Below, piece after piece: positions 7,401 through 13,436 of a stretch of DNA of 14,104 nucleotides. Under the pieces are notes generated by a model. That model was not told the origin of the DNA, did no database searches, and saw only the letters and a list, made by a program, of their open reading frames with translations. The DNA is from B16-G9 sp964400655 (GTDB lineage: Bacteria > Bacteroidota > Bacteroidia > Bacteroidales > F082), in assembly GCA_964400655.1 (NCBI GenBank), contig CAYNVN010000159.1, positions 1 to 14,104 of the forward strand, written 5' to 3'. How positions within the stretch are numbered: the first letter of the stretch is position 1; each line of letters begins with the position of its first letter. A program made the position numbers and the translations under genes.

Positions 7401-9553
7401 TGCCGCCTGACCAACGAACCTATCTGTTTGAAGACCTTGAGTTCGGTAATTATTATACAGCAGCGGTTCGTGCCGGTTATTCGTGTGGCATGTCCGAAAA
7501 GGTCGAATATTCATGGCAGTCGGGTTATCTGTACCCTCCCCGAAATCTCGTTGTTGATTATACCGAAAATACCGATGATGTTTTGCTTAAATGGAATCCT
7601 CCTTTTGATAACACAATTCAGGCAATTCCCAACGGACTGCTCTCCTTTACAATTTACCGCAACGGAGATAGTTTAAGTAATATTCCCTATCAGGGTCAGC
7701 AACCCGATGAGGTTATTGAATATTTGGATATGGATAACCTCCCGGGAAAATACAATTATAAAATAACGGCATTGTACAATTTGGATTCCTATGGATATCC
7801 AGGCCAAAATGGTGAATCCGGCCCGTTAAGTTCCGATTCTGTATGGGTTAAATGGGGTTTTGACCTGCCCTTTGAAGAAAAATGGGAAATACCGGACTTT
7901 AATTACAATAAATGGGTGACAGATACTGTTTACTGGAAAATAAACAATGAAATCGGTAATGATGTACCTTCGGCTATGTTTGCAGGCGACTCAACGCTCG
8001 GCAGTAATTATATGGTCGCATTATCGTCGGTACCTTTCAGGGGAGATAAACTATTTAATAAACTTGTTTATCTTGATTTTGACCTGCGGCTGGATGACCT
8101 TTCATTATCGGGTAACGAAAAGTTAAAGGTTGAAATTTATAATGGTAATGTTTGGACCGCTCTGACCACAATAACAAATACCGGTAGTATCGGGTTTGAT
8201 GAAGGAACTTATCATTTGGATATTACCGGTCAGGCTATAGGAAATATTTTCAGAATACGATTTGCGGCTGTAGGAAACAATCCTTTGGATGCCGTGTGGT
8301 ATGTTGATAACATCAGGGTATATTATAAATGTAAACCGCCCGAAAGTTTAACAGGTAAGTATGTTTGGTATAGTAACGGCGGGGAGGATAAGTTTGCTGC
8401 AAAAATTTGCTGGGAAGCCCCCGATGTACCTGTCTGTCAGTTGTGGTTGTTTTGGGATAATGGAGAAAACTTTACCACAATCGGTTTAAACGATGGCGGA
8501 GACTTTTCGGTGGCAGCCCGTTGGGAACCTGACCAACTCGCAGGACTCGATAATAATTGTATTACAAAAGTGAACTTTTTTATGGGCGATGACGACTTTG
8601 ATGATATTATCGTAAGAATATGGAAAGGAACAAATGCTGCTGATTTGATTTACGAACAGTATGTAACCGGCATGATTAATGCAAATCAATGGAATACGGT
8701 GGTGCTTAATACGCCGGTACCTATCGATATTTCTGAAGAGTTGTGGGTGGGTTATACCATTGTTGGTCAGCAATACGGTAAATTTCCTGTTGGTTGTGAT
8801 GCAGGCCCGGCGGTAGTTGGTTACGGCAATAAAATTACTACCGATGGAATAAACTGGGATAATCTGTCGGATTTTGGTTTGAATTACAACTGGAATATTG
8901 CAGCACGTATCGAATTGTTACCAGAGGGAGTTGCTCCGCTTAAACCGATTCCGGATGATTTTGTTTATCATACTGCTGATAAATCACTTGTGCAGGGAGC
9001 GGTAGGTAAACAGTCAGGCAATTACCATAAATCGTCAAAAGATTCGGAACTTTCCGGATTTAAAATTTACCGTAGCAAAACAGGGCAGGAGGGAAGTTAT
9101 AAGTTTTACTCTGATTTGCCTTTTGAAGGAGGTGTTTTGTCATACTGTTTTGAAGATAAATATCCTAATGTTGAACCGCAGCAATCATATTGGTATAAGG
9201 TTTCTGCTGTCTGGGTTGATAATGCAGACAGCTGCGAATCGGATTTTGCCCGTTCCGATATCAATCCCGATGAGGATTTTGTAACTGTTTTTATTACCGA
9301 TGTTGAGGAATTTAAAAAGGAAGAAATTGCCGTTTATCCTAACCCGGCTGATAACCTGTTAAACATTATTTCCTCAGAAACAATTACCCGGATTACGGTT
9401 TATAGTTACAGCGGAAAAACAGTTTTTAATCAAACCGTAAACAAGCAAAATAAGTTTGTGCTGAATACGGCAACTTTCCATGCCGGAGTTTACATTGCCA
9501 AAATAAAAACCGGAACCCATGAGGTGTTTAAACGCTTTGTGGTGGTGAGATAA
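4472..9553 (+). CDS. Giant T9SS-secreted modular adhesin-like protein, extended paralogue (1693 aa)
   Basis: The frame is open from a TTG at 4439, but the ATG at 4472 begins a clean signal peptide (MKKTILFALFAVFYLGLLSA, cut before Gln21) and is chosen. About 25-126 is a BACON/HYDIN-like sandwich (LTLTNNGSDAVDW, TWLSLD). About 133-215 is Fn3-like. About 217-325 is a second HYDIN-like sandwich. About 327-410 is carboxypeptidase-regulatory-like (DINGQYRLL, AGYQSD). About 442-598 is a diverged W-D-N-G module. About 600-680 is Fn3-like. From about 684 it parallels the preceding protein: carboxypeptidase-regulatory-like domain, anchor-J at 793-957 (LITPELDLRED, GGWAVDNVQI), Fn3, anchor-J at 1130-1285 (WYVDNIRVYY), W-D-N-G module at 1324-1482, Fn3 at 1525-1595, T9SS type A sorting domain at about 1612-1693. 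No catalytic motif was seen. Surface display or release by T9SS is expected; adhesion is inferred. A terminator follows. Confidence 0.9.
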   Translation: MKKTILFALFAVFYLGLLSAQNKSNVTATPAQIDETLNPNEVYDTGLTLTNNGSDAVDWNAELTDAGTWLSLDITEGTLQPAENIQLNVNLNAEFLSSGDTLTGEIHFIFTPDSDTLVVPVTMAVFGDTLGKVINFMVYFYDEAFGVVKLKWRLKEFSPVVLQHYLIKRNGAPIATTQYTVFYDSLPQFGSYSYEVVPVYNEGNGIKRGPVDITWIEPELSFEPDTAASNTWAGDFSVTSTVISNPGDGELYFEFTGFDNPDYTKDFVTSVIPFNGRLQGNTSVTVYITTNASDYSNGDYLTDLPITTNKTNPDDTLYAQMNVSTPSVVFGTVNDCFNASNLLNVKIQANNLNDSSIFTTYSDINGQYRLLADEGDYMLVFSRAGYQSDTIDTVTLTAGDSLSADNQLCVELYPSGEVLAEVDENAGVCHVNWNMPTGSGQIVYDDSEAEDFFLFNAEGSAIAVRFTPDTYPATITGGMLYVGKGTETSNKTGFYGSEIIVGILNVDSVGMPGVIIDTANISINSFGWIDFSGRFNTIIETGDFFLAVWQVNSGVNAVPVGIDEDNAANNRSYYRLANTSWGLSLVQGMMIRAFTRGPINYAVSGFNNYQVWRISQFDPNVGEYPQEGYGTRLLLGNTIDTSFTDAGYGTFTEGWYDYCVKTGYNDTVSDCSYSNIIQSGKDVVATVNVTHCGGKPADSAFVTLTGHDYPYDVIQVLSDTNGVALFDSVIKGIYNIKVFKIGYQAVILHDIIIDDDYTTNVAIQENAFPARNLFVDSVTSVATWDEPLVTALPLETFEDTLFPPEGWQASTGPCPFVHWHRAGPDELFGTWVMPPWEGYYALINDDLGSTGCVDMPVDYLITPELDLREDENFLMTFDRFFDALYGGVSAIEYSVDSGVTWTDIKNIIPSMMWEKEYVDLSALSGANGLGNVMLAFVFTDGNAWTGGWAVDNVQITSDPAVIKNYLVYLDGYQIDVLPPDQRTYLFEDLEFGNYYTAAVRAGYSCGMSEKVEYSWQSGYLYPPRNLVVDYTENTDDVLLKWNPPFDNTIQAIPNGLLSFTIYRNGDSLSNIPYQGQQPDEVIEYLDMDNLPGKYNYKITALYNLDSYGYPGQNGESGPLSSDSVWVKWGFDLPFEEKWEIPDFNYNKWVTDTVYWKINNEIGNDVPSAMFAGDSTLGSNYMVALSSVPFRGDKLFNKLVYLDFDLRLDDLSLSGNEKLKVEIYNGNVWTALTTITNTGSIGFDEGTYHLDITGQAIGNIFRIRFAAVGNNPLDAVWYVDNIRVYYKCKPPESLTGKYVWYSNGGEDKFAAKICWEAPDVPVCQLWLFWDNGENFTTIGLNDGGDFSVAARWEPDQLAGLDNNCITKVNFFMGDDDFDDIIVRIWKGTNAADLIYEQYVTGMINANQWNTVVLNTPVPIDISEELWVGYTIVGQQYGKFPVGCDAGPAVVGYGNKITTDGINWDNLSDFGLNYNWNIAARIELLPEGVAPLKPIPDDFVYHTADKSLVQGAVGKQSGNYHKSSKDSELSGFKIYRSKTGQEGSYKFYSDLPFEGGVLSYCFEDKYPNVEPQQSYWYKVSAVWVDNADSCESDFARSDINPDEDFVTVFITDVEEFKKEEIAVYPNPADNLLNIISSETITRITVYSYSGKTVFNQTVNKQNKFVLNTATFHAGVYIAKIKTGTHEVFKRFVVVR
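5795..6265 (+). other. W-D-N-G type module, diverged copy in the second giant protein
   Basis: Residues about 442-598 start IVYDDSEAEDFF and continue with IAVRFTPDTYP, IIVGILNVDSVG, an I-x-x-x-FGWIDF strand and GDFFLAVWQV, ending near SWGL. The order and spacing match the modules at 3285-3740 and 8441-8917: opening W/Y-D-N/D, an A-x-R-W/F strand, a hydrophobic 'vrIWk' strand, a W-x-x-V/I-x-L strand, and F/L-W-V-G-Y. Relationship is by eye and remote. Confidence 0.45.
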
Positions 9554-9554
9554 T
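9266..9554 (+). repeat. Homogenised sorting-domain repeat, copy 2
   Basis: Partner of 4095-4383. The ten differences change only five of about 86 residues (T/I, N/S, A/T, I/V, Q/H). The copy ends one base after TAA, after which the two 3' flanks differ. Confidence 0.9.
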
Positions 9555-9562
9555 GCTTTAAC

Positions 9563-9607
9563 TTCAGTCTGTCAGGTTGTTTAAACTGACAGACTGAAAC
9601 ACTTTTT
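9563..9607 (+). terminator. Intrinsic terminator after the second giant T9SS gene
   Basis: TTCAGTCTGTCAG (9563-9575) pairs perfectly with CTGACAGACTGAA (9586-9598), a 13-bp stem with a 10-nt loop. It is followed by a short T-run (9603-9607). It lies 10 bp after the stop codon and separates the T9SS cluster from the ABC-F gene. Confidence 0.88.
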
Positions 9608-9611
9608 AATC

Positions 9612-9619
9612 TATTTTTG
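9612..9619 (+). promoter_or_regulatory. Putative -7 element for the ABC-F gene
   Basis: TATTTTTG matches TAnnTTTG and sits 19 bp before the ATG at 9639, just past the terminator. No good -33 TTG/TTTG is found at the usual distance, and the site is T-rich, so support is moderate. The resulting leader would be very short. Confidence 0.4.
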
Positions 9620-9638
9620 TGCTTCTTAAAAACGAAGC

Positions 9639-11582
9639 ATGATTTCAGTTAACGGTATTCGGAAAGAGTTTGGAGGCACACCCCTTTTCAGCGATGTCAG
9701 TTTTAATATCAATCCCGGCGATCGTATTGGATTGGCCGGAAAAAACGGATCGGGGAAAACTACCCTGCTGAGAATCATCACCGGTGAAATTGGTTCAGAT
9801 GCCGGTTCGGTGGTTGTTCCGGATGGCGTTACCATTGGCTATTTGTCGCAGGAGAAAGAGGTAACCGGAATCGAGCCGGTGATTGAAGAGATGATGAATG
9901 CGCTCTCTTTTTTAAAAGAGTGGCAGGGGGAGCTGTTACGGCTTGAGCAAACAATTGCCGAACGAGAGGATTACGAATCGGCTTCGTATGCAAAGCTGAT
10001 TGAAAAATACAATCACCTCAATGAGCGGCTTCAGTTGTATCAACCTGAAAAATTGAGAGGTGAGGCTGAGAAAATTTTAGCGGGTCTTGGTTTTAAAAAC
10101 GAGGAATTTTTTAAACCCGTCAACACATTCAGTATTGGCTGGCAAATGCGTGTGGAGCTTGGAAAGCTGTTGCTGTTAAGGCCGGAGTTGCTCCTGCTGG
10201 ATGAACCTACCAACCATCTCGATATTGAATCCATCCGTTGGCTCGAAAGCTTTTTGATGAATTATAAGGGATCGGTGATGCTGGTTTCGCACGATCGTGC
10301 TTTTTTAGATAATATTACCAACCGGACACTTGAAATCAACAATGGAAAAATATACGATTATAAGGTTTCTTATACTAAATATATTCAACTGAGGGATGAG
10401 CGCCTGCAGCATCAAAAAGCTGCTTTTACCAATCAGCAACGCGAGATAAAGGAGATTGAGGATTTTATTGAGCGATTCCGTTATAAGGCCACCAAAGCAA
10501 AACAGGTTCAGTCGCGCATTAAGCAACTGGAGAAAATGGACAGGGTGGAGGTTGACGACTTGGATAACAAGTCTATCCGGTTTTCGTTTCCTCCCGCTCC
10601 ACACAGTGGTAAAGTTACCGTAGAGGTGAAGGATGCTGTCAAATATTACGGAGATAAACTGGTTTTAAAAAACATAAATCTGCAACTGCTTAAAGGTGAA
10701 AAGGTGGCTTTTGTGGGCAGAAACGGTGAGGGTAAAACCACACTGGTAAAAATGATACTTGGCTTAACGGATTTTGACGGTGAGGTAAAAACGGGGCATA
10801 ATGTTATTACGGCCTATTACACCCAGGATCAGCTTGAAATGTTAAATCCGGATAATACGGTATTCGAAGAGGTGGACAACGTTGCTGTTGGCGATATCAG
10901 AACCAGGTTAAAAACCATTTTGGGTTCGTTTCTGTTTCAGGGTGAGGATGTGGACAAAAAGGTAAAGGTGCTTTCGGGTGGTGAAAAGTCGAGGCTGGCA
11001 CTGGCAAAACTGTTGTTAACTCCAAGCAATTTGTTGGTGCTGGATGAGCCTACCAACCACTTGGACATCCTTTCGAAAGATATTTTAAAACGGGCTTTGT
11101 TAACCTATCAGGGAAGTGCCGTTATTGTTTCGCACGACCGCGATTTTTTACAGGGACTTACCTCTAAGGTGTACGAGTTTAAAGACCATTCCATACGCGA
11201 ACATCTTGGCGATATTTCGGAATATTTGCGACAGCGTAAACTGGAAACCCTGCAGGAGCTGGAACGAAAAGAGGCTGCGGTTAAAAAGCAGGAAACCGCC
11301 GTTTCGGATAATAAATTAAAATATGAACGACGAAAGCAGCTGGAACGTGAAATACGTAAACTAAACAATAAAATTGTTGCTGTCGAAAAGGAGATTGAAG
11401 CACTGGAACTAACACTTTCCGACATCAATAAAAAGCTGGCCGACCCCGACTCGTATAAACAGGAAATACAATCCGGTGCATTATACAGGCAACACAACGA
11501 TGTTGAGGAGAAAATAGCCGCTTTGATGCAGCAGTGGGAATTGCTGAGTGATGAATTGGAAAATATGAAGACCGCCGGTTAA
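9639..11582 (+). CDS. ABC-F family ATPase (translation factor type)
   Basis: A soluble protein of 647 aa with two ABC ATPase domains and no membrane segments, the hallmark of ABC-F ribosome-binding factors (EttA, Uup and antibiotic-protection relatives). Domain 1: Walker A GKNGSGKTT (34-42), signature SIGWQ (165-169), Walker B LLLLDEP with D188/E189, H218. The interdomain linker (about 235-320) is charged and helical (HQKAAFTNQQREIKEIEDF, then a Lys/Arg-rich FRYKATKAKQVQSR), the part that contacts P-site tRNA in the family. Domain 2: Walker A GRNGEGKTT (360-368), LSGGE (445-449), LLVLDEP with D469/E470, H499. A C-terminal coiled coil (about 536-645) resembles Uup-type extensions. The first signature has Ile where Gly is usual. 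It probably resolves stalled or non-productive ribosomes; a resistance role cannot be told from sequence. It is transcribed alone and converges on the next gene. Confidence 0.93.
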   Translation: MISVNGIRKEFGGTPLFSDVSFNINPGDRIGLAGKNGSGKTTLLRIITGEIGSDAGSVVVPDGVTIGYLSQEKEVTGIEPVIEEMMNALSFLKEWQGELLRLEQTIAEREDYESASYAKLIEKYNHLNERLQLYQPEKLRGEAEKILAGLGFKNEEFFKPVNTFSIGWQMRVELGKLLLLRPELLLLDEPTNHLDIESIRWLESFLMNYKGSVMLVSHDRAFLDNITNRTLEINNGKIYDYKVSYTKYIQLRDERLQHQKAAFTNQQREIKEIEDFIERFRYKATKAKQVQSRIKQLEKMDRVEVDDLDNKSIRFSFPPAPHSGKVTVEVKDAVKYYGDKLVLKNINLQLLKGEKVAFVGRNGEGKTTLVKMILGLTDFDGEVKTGHNVITAYYTQDQLEMLNPDNTVFEEVDNVAVGDIRTRLKTILGSFLFQGEDVDKKVKVLSGGEKSRLALAKLLLTPSNLLVLDEPTNHLDILSKDILKRALLTYQGSAVIVSHDRDFLQGLTSKVYEFKDHSIREHLGDISEYLRQRKLETLQELERKEAAVKKQETAVSDNKLKYERRKQLEREIRKLNNKIVAVEKEIEALELTLSDINKKLADPDSYKQEIQSGALYRQHNDVEEKIAALMQQWELLSDELENMKTAG

Positions 11583-11592
11583 AACAAAGGTT

Positions 11593-12567
11593 CTATTTGT
11601 TTCGTTTAACCATGCTTCTGGCCACACTGGTTAAAATGGCTTTTTTATCTTCCGAGATGCTTATTTTGTTAAGGTAGTCTATCCCTTCGTTAAAATATTC
11701 ATCAATAAGAAGTTTAGAATCTTCATCTACATTAAGTTGTCTGAAAATATCTTTTACCGTATCAATTTTTTCCGCTGCATTGGCCGTGCGATTCGAGTAA
11801 ATATCAATCAGCTTTTGCTTTGTGGCTTTGTCGGCCTTTTCCAGTGCTCTTAAATAGAGGTAGGTTTTTTTATTGGTAACAATGTCGCCGCCGGTTTTCT
11901 TTCCGAAAACTTTTTCATCGCCGAAAGTATCCAAATAGTCATCTTCAAGCTGAAACCCCATGCCGATGGCTTCACCCATTTTATAAAGATTCTCAACATC
12001 CTCTTTAGGGCCTCTTCCGATGATGGCACCGATTTTAAGGCTTGCCGCCAGAAGAACACCTGTTTTTAGTCTGATCATTTCCAGATATTCGTTAACCGTA
12101 ACATCATTTCTTTCTTCAAAATCGAGGTCCAGCTGCTGGCCTTCGCATACTTCAACGGCCGTTTGACTGAATACCGAAAGCACATCGCCCAAAATATCGG
12201 GGTCGGCTTTTTGTGCATACTGGTAAGCCATGGCAAATAGGGTGTCGCCCGACAAAATGGCCGTGTTGCCGTTCCATTTTTTATAAACGGTGGGTTTGCC
12301 TCTTCTTACCGGAGCATCATCCATAATGTCGTCGTGGATGAGCGTGAAGTTGTGGAAAAACTCAATGGCAATGGCCTGTGGCATGGCAGCGCTGATATCA
12401 TCATTAAAGAGATTACAGCCCATTAAAACCAAAATGGGGCGTATGCGTTTACCTCCCAGTTCAAGGGTGTATTTAATGGGGGCATAAAGCTGCCTGGGAA
12501 AGTCTTTAATCTGTTGCTCGTAAAGAGCTTTTTCAAACTTTGTTAATAATTCGGGAATTGACTGCAT
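11593..12567 (-). CDS. Trans-isoprenyl diphosphate synthase (polyprenyl synthetase family)
   Basis: A 324-aa class I all-helical prenyltransferase that condenses isopentenyl diphosphate with allylic diphosphates in the cytosol. GGKRIRP (38-44) binds the diphosphate. The first Asp-rich motif is D79-D80-I-M-D83-D84 followed by RR (88-89). K168-T169 and Q206 are in place. The second Asp-rich motif is D209-D210-Y-L-D213. The first motif is the short DDxxD form without the two-residue insertion of IspA-type farnesyl synthases. The fifth residue before it is Phe74, a bulky residue usually limiting the product to about C15-C20. A geranylgeranyl-type product is therefore more likely than a long quinone chain, but this is inferred. 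Length is normal. It is the last gene of the operon, 12 nt after the thymidylyltransferase gene. It ends 10 bp from the converging ABC-F gene, with no terminator in that gap. Confidence 0.92.
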   Translation of the reverse strand: MQSIPELLTKFEKALYEQQIKDFPRQLYAPIKYTLELGGKRIRPILVLMGCNLFNDDISAAMPQAIAIEFFHNFTLIHDDIMDDAPVRRGKPTVYKKWNGNTAILSGDTLFAMAYQYAQKADPDILGDVLSVFSQTAVEVCEGQQLDLDFEERNDVTVNEYLEMIRLKTGVLLAASLKIGAIIGRGPKEDVENLYKMGEAIGMGFQLEDDYLDTFGDEKVFGKKTGGDIVTNKKTYLYLRALEKADKATKQKLIDIYSNRTANAAEKIDTVKDIFRQLNVDEDSKLLIDEYFNEGIDYLNKISISEDKKAILTSVARSMVKRNK

Positions 12568-12579
12568 GTGCGTTATAAC

Positions 12580-13434
12580 TTATAAATCAAGTAAATATTG
12601 ACCGTATCCGCTTTTTACAAGAGGCCGGGCAATTTTATGCAACTGCTCTTTGTTGATGAAACCTTTTCGGTAGGCAACCTCTTCAATACATCCCACTTTA
12701 AGCCCCTGCCGGTTTTCAATAATGCTTACAAACTGTGAGGCTTCCATTAGCGAGCTAAAGGTGCCGGTATCAAGCCAGGCGGTACCTCTGTCGAGTACGC
12801 CCACTTTTAATAATCCCTTCTCAAGGTAATATTTGTTTACATCCGTTATTTCGTATTCGCCGCGGGCACTGGGTTCAATGTTTTTGGCAACCTCTACAAC
12901 GCTGTTGTCGTAAAAGTATAGGCCGGGAACGGCATAATTCGACTTGGGTTTAACAGGTTTTTCTTCAATCGAAACAGCGTTGTAATTTTCGTCAAATTCA
13001 ACAACACCATACCGTTCGGGATCGTTAACATGGTAGGCAAAAACAATGCCTCCCGTGGGGTCGCTGCTCTCCATTAGAAGCTGCTGAAGCTGATTTCCGT
13101 AAAAAATATTATCACCTAAAATAAGGGCAACTTTATCGTCTCCGATAAATTCTTCGCCAATTACAAAGGCTTGTGCCAAACCGTTGGGTATTTCCTGAAC
13201 GGCGTACGAAAATTTACATCCTATCTGTTTGCCGTCACCTAATAATGTTTTAAAATTGGGCAAATCGTGCGGTGTTGAGATGATCAATATTTCATTGATG
13301 CCTGCCAGCATTAAGATAGAGAGCGGGTAATAGATCATAGGTTTGTTATAAACCGGCATAAGCTGTTTGCTAACCGCAATTGTGAGCGGATGCAGTCTTG
13401 TGCCGGAACCCCCGGCAAGTATGATACCTTTCAT
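12580..13434 (-). CDS. rmlA: Glucose-1-phosphate thymidylyltransferase RmlA
   Basis: A 284-aa nucleotidyltransferase, close to the usual 285-293 aa. It makes dTDP-glucose from dTTP and glucose-1-phosphate, the first step toward dTDP-L-rhamnose and other dTDP-sugars of surface polysaccharides. Key features are the nucleotide-binding loop GGSGTRLHPLT (8-18), SKQLMPVYNKPMIYYPLS (22-39), QEIPNGLAQAF (80-90), GDNIFYG with metal-binding Asp108, EEKPVKPKSN with Lys159, RGEYEITDVN (191-200), and WLDTGT with Asp222. The sequence follows the RmlA (RfbA) group closely, so confusion with uridylyl- or cytidylyltransferases is unlikely. The ATG (12 bases of start context seen on the - strand) lies only 2 nt after the stop of the upstream exporter gene, which implies coupled translation. 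rmlB, rmlC and rmlD are not in the window. Confidence 0.95.
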   Translation of the reverse strand: MKGIILAGGSGTRLHPLTIAVSKQLMPVYNKPMIYYPLSILMLAGINEILIISTPHDLPNFKTLLGDGKQIGCKFSYAVQEIPNGLAQAFVIGEEFIGDDKVALILGDNIFYGNQLQQLLMESSDPTGGIVFAYHVNDPERYGVVEFDENYNAVSIEEKPVKPKSNYAVPGLYFYDNSVVEVAKNIEPSARGEYEITDVNKYYLEKGLLKVGVLDRGTAWLDTGTFSSLMEASQFVSIIENRQGLKVGCIEEVAYRKGFINKEQLHKIARPLVKSGYGQYLLDL

Positions 13435-13436
13435 AA

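Noticed and set aside
11108..11497. A 129-codon Ser/Cys-rich frame on the - strand inside the ABC-F gene
   Set aside because: Low-complexity shadow of the coiled-coil coding sequence on the other strand.
9639..11582. Possible ABC transporter ATPase
   Set aside because: Two fused ATPase domains with the long charged linker, a C-terminal coiled coil, no membrane segments and no permease gene nearby fit the ABC-F class instead.
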